Source: Halomonas sp. LBP4 (GTDB taxonomy: Bacteria > Pseudomonadota > Gammaproteobacteria > Pseudomonadales > Halomonadaceae). Taken from it: 64,000 nucleotides of DNA. Of this stretch, positions 17,952-28,378 are shown piece after piece. Under the pieces are notes generated by a model that was given only the letters and a program-made list of their open reading frames with translations, did not search any database and was not told the origin of the DNA. Each line of letters begins with the position of its first letter. Within the stretch, counting starts at the first letter, position 1. The position numbers and the translations under genes are program-made. The stretch lies in NCBI RefSeq assembly GCF_003202205.1, contig NZ_PDOG01000001.1:81706-145705 (forward strand), in the 5' to 3' direction.

Positions 17952-17988
17952 CAGTGCCCCTCCCTCAAGCTCGAACGCCACGCCGGTA

Positions 17989-18399
17989 TCACGCCTCGGC
18001 TCCCACCTGACGCAGCCACTCCTGCAGGTTGTAGTAGTTGGTCACCCGGGTGATGCGGCCGTCGCGCACCTCGAAGAAGGCACCGCCGGGCAGCACATAG
18101 CGCTGGCCCGTGGCCGGCGGCAGCCCCTCGTCGGTGGCGCGGTACTCGCCGTGCACCACGTACTCGGCGGCGAGGCGCCGGCCATCGGCGGTGGCCATGA
18201 CGACGATGTCCTGCAGCCGCTCGACGTAGCTGCGGTCCATGCGCGCGAGGAAGGCGCGGAAGGCCTCGCGGCCGGTTTCCCGCGGCCCCTGGTTCAGGTC
18301 GTGGGCGACCTCCTCGTCGAGGCAGTCGAGCATGGCGTCCCAGTCGCCCCGGTTGAAGGCGGCGTAGTAGCGCTGAATCAGTTGGACACTGTCGGACAT
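17989..18399 (-). CDS. SnoaL-like / NTF2-fold protein
   Basis: 136 residues starting MSDSVQLIQRYYAAFNRGDWDAML, the common opening of ketosteroid-isomerase-related SnoaL proteins, ending with FEVRDGRITRVTNYYNLQEWL. The fold forms a cone-shaped pocket used for isomerases, cyclases or binding; no function can be assigned. The ATG at 18399 is set by GGAGGGGG upstream and by family length. It is first in a likely two-gene unit with the nitrilase-family gene. Confidence 0.85.
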   Translation of the reverse strand: MSDSVQLIQRYYAAFNRGDWDAMLDCLDEEVAHDLNQGPRETGREAFRAFLARMDRSYVERLQDIVVMATADGRRLAAEYVVHGEYRATDEGLPPATGQRYVLPGGAFFEVRDGRITRVTNYYNLQEWLRQVGAEA

Positions 18400-18592
18400 G
18401 GTATGCCCCCTCCGGACGGCAGATGAATCGAAAGGGCGACAGTGTAGCCGAGCCATCCCCGGCCGGAGTAGGCCGCTCCGCCGCACTACATTGCTGCCAT
18501 ATGGCAATGGTGCGAGCCCATTCCTGCCTTGCTCCCGGGGATCCCGATTCGGCGTCACGCCGGCTAGAACCCCGCGACCTCCGGGCGGTCGG

Positions 18593-18640
18593 CCTGACCC
18601 TTTGACTGTCGCTGACTACATCAAAAGTCGAAGGGTCAGG
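18593..18640. repeat. Inverted repeat containing CCTGACCCTT
   Basis: 18593-18607 and 18626-18640 are inverse copies of 15 bases with one mismatch, separated by 18 bases. The AAGGGTCAGG word is common in intergenic REP-like repeats. It could end transcription or be a transposable repeat. Confidence 0.5.
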
Positions 18641-18702
18641 CGCCCCGCGGAAACGCTACGCTGGCGGCACGGCCACTTCCCGCCCACGGCACGAGACTCC
18701 CC

Positions 18703-18987
18703 ATGCAAGAACTGCTGATCCCCCTGGCCATGGCAGCCGCCTTCGGCGCCTTCATCGGCTCGCTGTTTCGCCTCTCGCGCCTGCCCGGTCGCCGGCGTCC
18801 CCTGCTGTTTCCGGTGGTCGGGCTGATCGCCGGCATTACCGCCTTCGTCATCCATTATGTGCTGGTCGCGACCGTGGGGGCGCCGATCTGGCTGCTGCCG
18901 GTGCTGGTGGTAGTGCAGATATGGCTGTGGCTCGGTCCGCTGGGGCCGAAGGTCCGCGACACCGGAAACGGCGACAACGGACGCTGA
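18703..18987 (+). CDS. Small hypothetical membrane protein
   Basis: 94 residues with three hydrophobic segments (about 5-22, 34-56 and 60-78) and a short polar tail. There is no recognised family. It lies upstream of the response-regulator gene on the same strand with a 143-base gap, so co-transcription is uncertain. The ribosome-binding site is weak. Confidence 0.55.
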   Translation: MQELLIPLAMAAAFGAFIGSLFRLSRLPGRRRPLLFPVVGLIAGITAFVIHYVLVATVGAPIWLLPVLVVVQIWLWLGPLGPKVRDTGNGDNGR

Positions 18988-19130
18988 TCCCCCGCCCGAA
19001 TGCCTCTGCCCCGCCTCCTGGCGGCCGCCCCGGCCGGCACCTCCGGCCAAGGTCGTCTTTGCCGCGCCCTGGCCGCCCACTAGACTGATCGGTAACAATG
19101 CATAGCAGCACGCTTACGAGGAGAGCGCCC

Positions 19131-19502
19131 ATGGCCAAGGTCCTGGTGGTGGACGATGAACCCAACATCGTCCTGTCGCTGGAGTTCCTGATGCAGCAGG
19201 CCGGCTTCGAGGTGGTCACCGCCGAGGACGGCGAGGGAGCCCTGGCCAGGGTGGCCGAGGGCGTGCCCGACCTGGTGCTGCTGGATATCAGCCTGCCGGG
19301 CATCAGTGGCTTCGACGTGCTCGAGCAGCTGCGGGCCGACCCGGCCCATGCCCGCCTGCCGATCATCATGCTCACCGCCCACGGTCGCGAGGTCGAGCGC
19401 GAGAAGGGCATGGCGCTGGGGGCCGACGACTACATCACCAAGCCCTTCTCCACCCAGGCCCTGGTGGAGAAGGTCAAGACCCTGCTCGACGAGGCCAACT
19501 GA
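19131..19502 (+). CDS. Stand-alone response regulator receiver
   Basis: 123 residues: only a CheY-like receiver domain, no output domain. Acidic pocket DDE near the N-terminus, phospho-acceptor Asp in [10 protein letters not shown], then LTAHG and the conserved Lys in YITKPF. Its start has GAGGAG upstream. Its stop overlaps the start of the sensor-exonuclease fusion, so it is translationally coupled to it. It is probably phosphorylated by the symporter-histidine kinase three genes downstream and relays the signal by protein contact. Confidence 0.92.
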   Translation: MAKVLVVDDEPNIVLSLEFLMQQAGFEVVTAEDGEGALARVAEGVPDLVLLDISLPGISGFDVLEQLRADPAHARLPIIMLTAHGREVEREKGMALGADDYITKPFSTQALVEKVKTLLDEAN

Positions 19503-21568
19503 TGGGGCGTCGTCTCTCTGGCCTGCCCAGGCGCCAGCGGCTGGTGGGGCTGTGGCTGCTGCTCAGCGGGGTCAGCCTGTTCGGCGGGGCGGTGTTCGCC
19601 CTCTGGCTCGACAGCCTGCTCCAGCCCCAGGGGCTGGCCCGCTGGGTGCTCTGGCTGGGCTGTTTCTCCGGCGGCGGCACCATCTTCCTGGTCGGCCTGC
19701 TGCTCGAGCGCCAGCTGTTCACTCCCCTGCGCCACCTGCAGGTCCAGCTGGCGCGGCTGGTGGCCAATCCCGACGCCCGGGAGGACTACCCGCCGGAAGG
19801 CTGGCTGCGCGGCCTCGGCCCCGACCTGGTACGGATCCGCGATGCCTGGCGGGCGGATCGCAACCGCCTGGCCACCGCCCATGCCGAGGGTGCGCGCAGT
19901 GCGGCCCGCATCCGCCAGGAGCTCGAGACGCTGCTGCAGGTGCTGGACACCCCGCTGCTGCTCTGCGACCACCACCGCCGCCTGCTGCTGTTCAACCAGG
20001 CCGCCGAATCCCTCTTCGAGGGCCACCCCGGGCTCGGCCTCGGCAAGCGGCTCGATGCGCTGCTCCCGGTGTCCAGCCTGCAGGATGCCCTGGGCCAGCT
20101 GCCCGACGACGGCACCCCCCGCGAGATCCTGGTGCCCTGCGACGAGCGCTGGCTGTGCGCCATCCTGCGTCGGGTCCCCGGCAGCAACGGCGAGACCCTG
20201 CTGACCCTCACCGACACCACCGCCGCCTGGACCAGCGAGATGGGCGCCCGGGTCGAGCTGGTCGATACCCTGCCGCTGCTGCGCCGCCACAGCGCCAGCC
20301 TGACCAGTGCCGCCGACGCCCTGACCAGCCTGCGCCCCGATGGCGAGGCGAGCGAGCTGCGCCGCCGGCTGGAGACGGTGATCGAGGAGGAGAGCCTGGC
20401 GCTGGGCCGCGATATCGAACGCATGGGGGCCTTGATCGAGGACATGCAGCGCCAGGGCGAGCGGCTGGTGCCGCTGTGGTCCAACGACCTCTGGGACGCC
20501 CTCAACGAGCGCCACGCCGGCGAAGGCCGGGGCGTCGTGCCGATCGGCATGCCGGCCTGGCTCAAGGGCGATGCCACGGCGCTACTGGTGCTGCTCGGCT
20601 CGCTGCTCGAGCGGCTGGCGGAGCATACCGGCGGCGGCGACATCGAAGGCGAGATCTGCCTCGGCAACAAGCGGGTCTACCTCGACCTGGTGTGGCGCGG
20701 CCGGCCGCTCGGCGAACGCCAGCTCGCCGACTGGAGCCGCACGCCCCTCGAGGCCCTGCCGCTCGCCCCGCGGGTCGGCGATGTGCTGCGCCAGCACGAC
20801 AGCGACGCCTGGAGCCTGGCCGACCCGGACGGCCAGCACGCCCGGCTGCGGCTGCCGCTGCCGGCCACCGAGCGGGTCGGCGCGCCGCGCCCGCGGACGC
20901 CGCCGCGGCCCGAGTTCCACGACTTCGGCATCGCCGACCTGCCGCCCCCGGACGCCGAACTCGCCGGCCGCTCGCTGCGGGCGCTGGAGATCGTCGCCTT
21001 CGACACCGAGACCACCGGCCTCGAGTTGCGCCGCGGCGACCGCGTGATCAGCATCGGCGCCTGTCGCGTGGTCAACGCCCGGCTGCTGGCCAGCGACAAC
21101 TTCGACATCCGGATCGACCCGGGCCGCCCGATCCCGCCGGCCAGCACCGCCATCCACGGCCTGACCGACCGCGACGTGGCCGGTGCCCCGCCCCTGCACG
21201 TGGCGCTGCCGCGCTTTCGCGACTACATCGGCGAGGCGGTGATCCTGGCCCACAACGCCGCCTTCGACTTGCTGGCCATCCAGCCCCCGGGGGCCGGCGT
21301 CACCTTCGAGATGCCGGTGCTCGACACCCTGCTGCTGTCGCGCGCCCTCGACGAGGGCCTCGACGGCCACGACCTGGATACCCTGGCCGAGCGCTATGGC
21401 CTGGTGATTCCCCCGGGCGCCCGCCACACCGCCCTGGGCGACGCCCGGGTCACCGCCGAACTGTGGCTGGCGCTGCTGCCACGCCTCGAGGCCCGCGGCT
21501 TCGACACCCTCGAGCAGGTCCTGGCGCTGCAGGCCGCCGCCTTCGACCGCGAGGATGCCAGCGCATGA
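19502..21568 (+). CDS. Sensor-like protein fused to a DnaQ-type 3'-5' exonuclease
   Basis: 688 residues. Two hydrophobic segments (about 15-37 and 45-68), a PAS-like region (about 140-240), a helical region resembling a degenerate kinase dimerisation part, and from about 495 a DEDDh exonuclease domain: FDTETTG (Asp501, Glu503), HGLTDRDV, HNAAFDL and HTALGDAR. The exonuclease residues look intact; no ATP-binding N/G boxes are visible. Genes like this occur beside CrbS-type acetate sensors in Pseudomonas and Vibrio (family knowledge). It overlaps the receiver gene upstream and the small membrane protein downstream, so the four genes form one operon. Confidence 0.88.
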   Translation: MGRRLSGLPRRQRLVGLWLLLSGVSLFGGAVFALWLDSLLQPQGLARWVLWLGCFSGGGTIFLVGLLLERQLFTPLRHLQVQLARLVANPDAREDYPPEGWLRGLGPDLVRIRDAWRADRNRLATAHAEGARSAARIRQELETLLQVLDTPLLLCDHHRRLLLFNQAAESLFEGHPGLGLGKRLDALLPVSSLQDALGQLPDDGTPREILVPCDERWLCAILRRVPGSNGETLLTLTDTTAAWTSEMGARVELVDTLPLLRRHSASLTSAADALTSLRPDGEASELRRRLETVIEEESLALGRDIERMGALIEDMQRQGERLVPLWSNDLWDALNERHAGEGRGVVPIGMPAWLKGDATALLVLLGSLLERLAEHTGGGDIEGEICLGNKRVYLDLVWRGRPLGERQLADWSRTPLEALPLAPRVGDVLRQHDSDAWSLADPDGQHARLRLPLPATERVGAPRPRTPPRPEFHDFGIADLPPPDAELAGRSLRALEIVAFDTETTGLELRRGDRVISIGACRVVNARLLASDNFDIRIDPGRPIPPASTAIHGLTDRDVAGAPPLHVALPRFRDYIGEAVILAHNAAFDLLAIQPPGAGVTFEMPVLDTLLLSRALDEGLDGHDLDTLAERYGLVIPPGARHTALGDARVTAELWLALLPRLEARGFDTLEQVLALQAAAFDREDASA

Positions 21569-21762
21569 AGACGCCACGGCTCAAGGAGCGGCTGGTCGCC
21601 CTGATCGTGCTGGCGGCGCTGCTCTTCTCGCCGCCGCTGCTGCTGGTGGCGGACCGCCCGTCCGCCTCCGGGCTCTCCGTGCTCCCCCTCTACCTGTTCC
21701 TCGCCTGGGGGGCGGTGATCGCCCTGGCCGCCTGGCTGATGGAACGGCGCCACGAGGAGTGA
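21565..21762 (+). CDS. Small two-helix membrane protein
   Basis: 65 residues starting with an ATGA overlap to the fusion gene. Two hydrophobic segments (about 9-29 and 38-57) separated by a short loop, charged ends. The size and position next to a sodium:solute-symporter domain recall the small partner subunits of some symporters, but sequence likeness to DUF4212 is not evident. It ends seven bases before the symporter-kinase start. Confidence 0.75.
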   Translation: MKTPRLKERLVALIVLAALLFSPPLLLVADRPSASGLSVLPLYLFLAWGAVIALAAWLMERRHEE

Positions 21763-21769
21763 GCGAGCC

Positions 21770-24544
21770 ATGAGGGGCGATATGGTCGTGCTCGGGGTCG
21801 CCTTCGGCTACCTGGCGCTGCTGTTCGTGATCGCCGCCTGGGGCGACCGCCGCGCCGAGCAGGGTCGCTCGGTGATCGGCTCGCCCACCGTCTACGCCCT
21901 GTCGATCGCCGTCTACTGCACCGCCTGGACCTTCTACGGCAGCGTCGGCCGGGCCGCCGAGCATGGCCCCAGCTTCCTGCTGATCTACCTGGGGCCGACC
22001 CTGGCCATGCTCATGGCACCCTTCGTGATCCGCAAGATGGTGCGCATCGCCAGCGCCCAGCGCCTCACTTCCATCGCCGACTTCATCAGCGCCCGCTACG
22101 GCAAGAGCTCGAGCCTGGGCGCCCTGGTGGCGCTGATCGCCCTGATCGGCATCACCCCCTACATCGCGCTGCAGCTCAAGGCGATCACCCTGAGCCACGC
22201 GGTGCTGGTCAACTACCCCGAGGCCGCCGCGCTGAGCCTGGCCGAGGAGAGCTTCTGGCACGACAGGTCGTTCTGGGTGGCCCTGGTGCTGGCGGTGTTC
22301 ATCATCCTCTTCGGCACCCGCCACCTGGACGCCAGCGAGCGCCACGAGGGCATGGTCGCGGCCATCGCCTTCGAGTCGCTGGTCAAGCTGGTGGCCTTCC
22401 TGTCGGTGGGGGTGTTCACCGTCTTCGTGCTGTTCAACGGCCCCGGCGACCTCTTCGCCCGGGTCGCCGCGGCGCCGGCACTGACCGACGCCCTGAGCCT
22501 CGAGGCGGTGCCCGGCGGCGCGGCGGGCTGGGTCGGCACCCTGCTGCTGGCCTTCCTCGCCTTCCTCACCCTGCCCCGCCAGTTCCAGGTGCTGGTGGTC
22601 GAGAACGTCGACGAGCGGCACCTCAAGCGCGCCAGCTGGCTCTTCCCGCTCTACCTGCTGGGGATCAACCTGTTCGTGATCCCCATCGCCATGGCCGGGC
22701 TGCTGCTCGGCGGGACGGGCAGCGACCCGGACAGCTTCGTGCTCACCCTGCCGCTCTCCGCCGGGCTGGAGGGGCTGCCGCTGCTGGTCTTCATCGGCGG
22801 GCTCTCGGCGGCCACCAGCATGGTGATCGTCGAGACCATCGCGCTCTCGACCATGGTCAGCAACCAGCTGGTGATGCCGCTGATGCTGCGCTCGCGGCGG
22901 CTCCACCTGGGCTCCCGCGGCGAGCTCGCCGGCTGGCTGCTGGGGATCCGGCGCGTGGCCATCGTGCTGATCCTGCTGCTGGGCTATCTCTACCACGCCC
23001 TGATCGGCGACTCCTACAGCCTGGTGACTATCGGCCTGGTCTCCTTCGCCGCCGCCGCCCAGTTCGCCCCGGCCATGCTGATCGGCATGTACTGGCGCGG
23101 CGCCACCCGCAACGGCGCGGGCCTGGGCCTGATCGCCGGCTTCCTGATCTGGGCCTGGACCCTGCTGCTGCCCGGCTTCGCGCTGTCGGGATGGCTCGAT
23201 GCCGGCTTCGTCGAGGAGGGCCCCTGGGGGCAGTCCTGGCTGCGGCCCTATGCGCTGTTCGGTCTCGAGGGCTGGGACATCTATACCCACTCGCTGCTGT
23301 GGAGCCTGCTCGCCAACGTCGGCCTGCTGGTCGGGGTGTCGCTCTTCACCCGCCAGGGGCCGCTGGAGCAGACCCAGGCGGCGCTGTTCGCCGAGGCGAT
23401 GCACCCGGGGCTGATGGAGACCTCGCTGTGGCGGGGCCAGACCACCCGCGGCGAGCTGCGCACCCTGCTCGACCGCTACCTGGGCATCAACGCCACGGCG
23501 CGGGTCTTCGCCCGGCAGGGCGAGCACGAGGGCGACGACCAGCCCGCCCCGCCGGAACTGATCGCCCGGGCCGAGCAGGCCCTGGCCGGTGCGCTGGGCA
23601 GCGCCTCGGCCCGGGTGCTGATCAACTCGGTGGTGCGCGGCGAGGCCCTCGACCTGGAGTCGATCCTCAGCATCCTCGACACCACCTCCCAGACCCTGGA
23701 GTACAACCGCCGCCTGGAGCAGAAGTCGCGGGAGCTGGCGCGCATCGGCGAGGAGCTGCGCGCCGCCAACGAGCGGCTGCGCGAGCTCGACCGGCTCAAG
23801 GACGAGTTCGTGGCCATGGTCAGCCACGAGCTGCGCACCCCGCTCACCTCGATCCGCGCCTTCGCTGAGATCCTGCGCGATGGCCAGGACCTGCCCGACG
23901 AGAAGCGCGAACACTTCCTCGACGTGGTGGTGCTGGAGAGCCAGCGCCTGTCGCGGCTGATCGAGGAGATCCTCGACCTGGCGCGGCTGGAGAGCGGCCG
24001 CCTGACCCTCAACCCGCAGCCGCTGGACCTGGTCGCCCTGGCCCGGCACAGCGTGGACGCCGTGCACCGCCTGCAGGAGAACCGTGGGGTGGCCCTCGAG
24101 GTCGAGATGGCGCTGGAGACGGCGCCGGTGATCGGTGACCCGGACCGGCTCGAGCAGGTGATCATCAACCTGCTCGACAACGCCGGCAAGTTCGCCGCCG
24201 ACGAGGACCCGCGGGTGCGGCTGCGCCTCGAGCGCCACAAGGGCCACTTCCGCCTGGCGGTGGAGGACAACGGCCCCGGCATCGTCGCGGAGGAGCGCGA
24301 GCGGGTGTTCGAGAAGTTCCACCAGATCGAGCGCAGCGGCGGCCAGGCCCGTGGCCGCCCCCGGGGCAGCGGCCTGGGTCTGCCGATCAGCCGCGGCATC
24401 GTCGCCCACCTCGGCGGCCGGCTGTGGGTGGAGGAGGCGCCGCACCTGGGCGGCGCCTGCCTGGTGATGGAGCTGCCGGCCGCCCCGCCCGACGAGCAGG
24501 CGGTCGACAGCCCTACCCCGACGACCGTCCCCGGGCCAGCCTGA
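21770..24544 (+). CDS. Sodium:solute symporter-histidine kinase hybrid (CrbS-like)
   Basis: 924 residues. The first ~525 are a 12-13-helix sodium:solute symporter domain, then a linker resembling a STAC domain, a coiled coil, a HisKA domain with phospho-His686 in VSHELRTPLTS, and a HATPase with N box (NLLDNAGKF), DNGPGI and GSGLGLPI boxes. CrbS of Vibrio and Pseudomonas has this plan and controls acetate uptake through CrbR. No PAS or receiver domain is fused here. The cognate regulator is probably the stand-alone receiver at 19131. A start four codons later (AGGGG upstream) is also possible. It overlaps the convergent DUF294 gene by 32 bases. Confidence 0.92.
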   Translation: MRGDMVVLGVAFGYLALLFVIAAWGDRRAEQGRSVIGSPTVYALSIAVYCTAWTFYGSVGRAAEHGPSFLLIYLGPTLAMLMAPFVIRKMVRIASAQRLTSIADFISARYGKSSSLGALVALIALIGITPYIALQLKAITLSHAVLVNYPEAAALSLAEESFWHDRSFWVALVLAVFIILFGTRHLDASERHEGMVAAIAFESLVKLVAFLSVGVFTVFVLFNGPGDLFARVAAAPALTDALSLEAVPGGAAGWVGTLLLAFLAFLTLPRQFQVLVVENVDERHLKRASWLFPLYLLGINLFVIPIAMAGLLLGGTGSDPDSFVLTLPLSAGLEGLPLLVFIGGLSAATSMVIVETIALSTMVSNQLVMPLMLRSRRLHLGSRGELAGWLLGIRRVAIVLILLLGYLYHALIGDSYSLVTIGLVSFAAAAQFAPAMLIGMYWRGATRNGAGLGLIAGFLIWAWTLLLPGFALSGWLDAGFVEEGPWGQSWLRPYALFGLEGWDIYTHSLLWSLLANVGLLVGVSLFTRQGPLEQTQAALFAEAMHPGLMETSLWRGQTTRGELRTLLDRYLGINATARVFARQGEHEGDDQPAPPELIARAEQALAGALGSASARVLINSVVRGEALDLESILSILDTTSQTLEYNRRLEQKSRELARIGEELRAANERLRELDRLKDEFVAMVSHELRTPLTSIRAFAEILRDGQDLPDEKREHFLDVVVLESQRLSRLIEEILDLARLESGRLTLNPQPLDLVALARHSVDAVHRLQENRGVALEVEMALETAPVIGDPDRLEQVIINLLDNAGKFAADEDPRVRLRLERHKGHFRLAVEDNGPGIVAEERERVFEKFHQIERSGGQARGRPRGSGLGLPISRGIVAHLGGRLWVEEAPHLGGACLVMELPAAPPDEQAVDSPTPTTVPGPA

Positions 24545-25649
24545 CCAGCGAACGGATCTGCTGGAGGTCGTGGCGCAGCAGCAGGCGCTGGTCCTCGCCG
24601 AGGCGGGCGACATCCACCCAGCCATCCACCGGCCGCCCCTCCTGGAGGTTGGTGCGCTGCTCGTCGAGCAGCAGCCCCTGCAGCCGCTCCAGCGCCGAGG
24701 TCAGGGCCTGCGCCCGTGCGGCGCTCAGCACCTCCTTCATCACCAGCGCGGTGAGCCGGGCGCGGGTGTCCGGAGGCCGCACGCCGTGGCGCAGCGCCAG
24801 CAGGCGCACGGCATTGACCAGCGGCAGCACGCCCTGGTGCTTGAGGTTGACGGCGCGCTCGTGGGGCGCCCCCTCGCGGCTGCCGGCGAGCCGTCCGAAG
24901 CGATCCAGCGCCACCGGCAGCTCGTCGAGCAGCGCGGTCATCTCGTCGAGGAACAGCGGCGCCCGGGGCATCAGCCCGGCGATGCGGTCGGCCAGCGCCT
25001 CGGCCAGGGCCGCCTCGCCATGCACCGGGAAGAAGTCGAGCAGGATATTGGCCTGCTGCACCCGCTTGACCCGGCGCTCGGCGGTCCAGATCGTCAGCTG
25101 CTCGGTCCACTCGGACAGCCGCTTGCGCCACATGGGCCAGCGCGCCATGACGTGGCCGCTGCACAGCGGGATGCCCGCCTCGTCGAGGCGCGCGGTGAAG
25201 CGCTCGCCGAGTGCCTGGAAGTAGCCATCGATCTCGGTGTGCCGGTTGTCGGGGTAGTCGGCGATGATCATGGCGTTGTCCTGGTCCGTCCCCAGCAGGC
25301 TCTCGTGGCGGGCGGCCGAGCCCAGGGTCAGCACGCACCAGGCGGCAGGGGGCGCGCCCCAGCCCTGCCCCTGCATCTCGTTGAGCGAGAGGTCGATGGC
25401 GCGGCGATAGAGCCAGTCGTTGTGGTCGCTGATCAACTGGCCGATCCGCCAGGCCGGCAGGTCGAGGCGATCCAGTGCCTCGACCAGCTCGGCCTGCCAG
25501 CGGTGGGCGGCGGCGAGACTCGGGTGCGGCCCCAGCGACTTGAGGGCATCGCGCAGCGGCGCGACCAGCGATGGCAGCCGGGCGGGATCGGGCAGGGCGT
25601 CAGCGGCGAAGAGGTCCCGCCAGGGCGAGGCGCGATGCAGCAGGCGCAT
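24513..25649 (-). CDS. DUF294 putative nucleotidyltransferase
   Basis: 378 residues. The central motif GSAARHESLLGTDQDNAMI has the GS-x-R-x-E-x(5)-D-x-D pattern of GlnD-like nucleotidyltransferases (DUF294), and a helical C-terminal substrate-binding part follows. CBS and cyclic-nucleotide domains found in many relatives are absent. Such genes are regular neighbours of CrbS-type kinases and DnaQ-like exonucleases. Convergent overlap with the kinase 3' end makes antisense coupling possible. Confidence 0.88.
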   Translation of the reverse strand: MRLLHRASPWRDLFAADALPDPARLPSLVAPLRDALKSLGPHPSLAAAHRWQAELVEALDRLDLPAWRIGQLISDHNDWLYRRAIDLSLNEMQGQGWGAPPAAWCVLTLGSAARHESLLGTDQDNAMIIADYPDNRHTEIDGYFQALGERFTARLDEAGIPLCSGHVMARWPMWRKRLSEWTEQLTIWTAERRVKRVQQANILLDFFPVHGEAALAEALADRIAGLMPRAPLFLDEMTALLDELPVALDRFGRLAGSREGAPHERAVNLKHQGVLPLVNAVRLLALRHGVRPPDTRARLTALVMKEVLSAARAQALTSALERLQGLLLDEQRTNLQEGRPVDGWVDVARLGEDQRLLLRHDLQQIRSLVRLARGRSSG

Positions 25650-25661
25650 GGAGGCTCCGGA

Positions 25662-25961
25662 TCAGCGTGACGTGAACATCTCGTCGCCCACGTCGTCGAT
25701 GAAGCGCTGCGCCTTGCTGACCATCAGCTGGTCGCAGGCCTCGCGGCCGGACACCATGTCGGAGCGTTCGAAGCGGTGCTCGAGGGGCTCCCCGCCCTCG
25801 ACGGGCTTGCGGATCCAGCCGCTGACGCGATACTGCCCCCCCTGGTTGGCGGGTTCGGAGACGATCTGGTAGCCCTTGTACTCCACCGGCTCGGCGGCGG
25901 CCGCCCCCTTCGGCTTCTCGTCGCCACCGCCGAACAGCCCGGAAAACAGTTTCTTGAGCAT
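25662..25961 (-). CDS. HlyU-family protein
   Basis: 99 residues: a Gly-rich start (MLKKLFSGLFGGG), then YKGYQIVSEPANQGGQYRVSGWI and a C-terminal helix with DEMF, the usual HlyU pattern. HlyU in Vibrio is a transcriptional activator of haemolysin genes; most relatives of this short form have no tested role. It is followed 12 bases later by the DUF294 gene on the same strand, which may be co-transcribed. Confidence 0.85.
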   Translation of the reverse strand: MLKKLFSGLFGGGDEKPKGAAAAEPVEYKGYQIVSEPANQGGQYRVSGWIRKPVEGGEPLEHRFERSDMVSGREACDQLMVSKAQRFIDDVGDEMFTSR

Positions 25962-26045
25962 GATCCATTCCTCACTGATGATAAGCCTCGAAACAACGAC
26001 GCCGGCATCGGGCCGGCGTCACAGGAACGATCCTCGCGGGCCCGC

Positions 26046-27266
<1,221 letters not shown>

Positions 27267-27320
27267 TTAGGGGCTCCTGAAATTGAAATGAATGACAGCG
27301 ATAAACGTCATGAATCAATG

Positions 27321-27326
27321 ATTATA
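27321..27326 (-). promoter_or_regulatory. Probable -10 box of argG
   Basis: Reads TATAAT on the minus strand, 55 bases before the argG start. No good TTGACA-like -35 was found at 17 bases, so it may need an activator or be an extended site. Confidence 0.4.
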
Positions 27327-27475
27327 GCGCGGCAACCCGCCAGCGAATACCGGCCGCGGGACGCAGCCAGGCCAAACTGCTAGACTTTCGCGATTCGATG
27401 CCGGCCGGGACGCGACGGTGTTCCCGGGGGCGATGCAGTGGTCGTGACGAGTCGGAAAGACGCAAGGAGAGGTGA

Positions 27476-28144
27476 ATGAGCGAGGCGATCGCCCGCGAAC
27501 TGATGGCGCAGCGATTCCGCAGCTTCCTGCCGGTGGTAATGGACCTGGAAACCGGCGGATTCAATGCCGAACGCGACGCGATTCTGGAGATCGCCGCCGT
27601 GACCCTGACCATGGACCCGGAGGGCAGCCTGGTCCCCGACGCCACCTATGCCTTCCACGTCAAGCCCTTCACCGGGGCCAACGTGGAGCAGTCGGCGCTG
27701 GATTTCACCGGCATCCGGCTCGACGACCCGCTGCGCCAGCAGGTGGCGCTCACCGAGGCCGAGGCGCTGGGGGAGATCTTTCGCCCGGTGCGCAAGGCGA
27801 TCAAGGCCCACGGTTGCACCCGGGCGGTGCTGGTGGGGCACAACGCCGCCTTCGACCACGGCTTCCTCAACGCCGCCGTGGCCCGCTGCGGCATCAAGCG
27901 CAACCCCTTCCACCCCTTCTCGAGCTTCGATACCGCCTCGCTGGCCGGCCTGATCTACGGCCAGACGGTGCTGGCCCGCTCCTGCCGGGCGGCCGGCATC
28001 GAGTTCGACAACAGCGCGGCCCACTCGGCCCGCTACGATACCGAGCGCACCGCCGAGCTGTTCTGCGCCATGGTCAACCGCTACAAGGACCTGGGCGGCT
28101 GGGCGCTGGCCCAGCGCGAGCAGGGCATCGAGGAGCAGCCGTAA
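27476..28144 (+). CDS. rnt: Ribonuclease T
   Basis: 222 residues. A DEDDh exoribonuclease that trims the 3' ends of tRNA and other stable RNAs. Asp23 and Glu25 (VMDLETGGF), HNAAFDHGF and [11 protein letters not shown] supply the catalytic set, and the basic N-terminal patch is kept. AGGAGAGG precedes the start. Followed by a strong hairpin, so it is a single-gene unit. Confidence 0.95.
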   Translation: MSEAIARELMAQRFRSFLPVVMDLETGGFNAERDAILEIAAVTLTMDPEGSLVPDATYAFHVKPFTGANVEQSALDFTGIRLDDPLRQQVALTEAEALGEIFRPVRKAIKAHGCTRAVLVGHNAAFDHGFLNAAVARCGIKRNPFHPFSSFDTASLAGLIYGQTVLARSCRAAGIEFDNSAAHSARYDTERTAELFCAMVNRYKDLGGWALAQREQGIEEQP

Positions 28145-28185
28145 GCGGCAAGAGCCTATCGCTCTCAGGCCCTTCGAGAACGCAA

Positions 28186-28214
28186 GCGGGCCCGCCGGAT
28201 CACGGCGGGCCCGC
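28186..28214 (+). terminator. Strong GC hairpin after rnt
   Basis: GCGGGCCCGCCG (28186-28197) pairs perfectly with CGGCGGGCCCGC (28203-28214). There is no T-run, so termination may be factor-assisted. Confidence 0.6.
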
Positions 28215-28234
28215 TGCCATGGCCAGCTACCCTC

Positions 28235-28359
28235 CTGTAGGAGCGCAGATTTTCTGCGCGATTGGCGCCGGCAGGCGCCCGAGTGCCCATCGCCAACGGC
28301 TCGACTCACCGCCGGCGCCGCTTCGCGACGCATCGCCCGGCGGAGCCGAGCTCCTACAG
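28235..28359. repeat. GTAGGAGC-type intergenic repeat pair
   Basis: CTGTAGGAGC at 28235-28244 and its exact inverse GCTCCTACAG at 28350-28359 bound 125 bases containing further palindromic words (CGCAGATTTTCTGCG, GGCGCCGGC). This is a common REP-type element of gammaproteobacteria, lying between the convergent rnt and grxD genes. Confidence 0.7.
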
Positions 28360-28378
28360 TGGGGGCGTGCAGCCCAGT

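Noticed and set aside
21581..24625. A 1,000-codon open frame antisense to the symporter-kinase gene
   Set aside because: It is a shadow caused by high GC: the sense frame has complete family motifs, while the antisense product is low-complexity Gln/Gly/Arg/Ala-rich with no domain.
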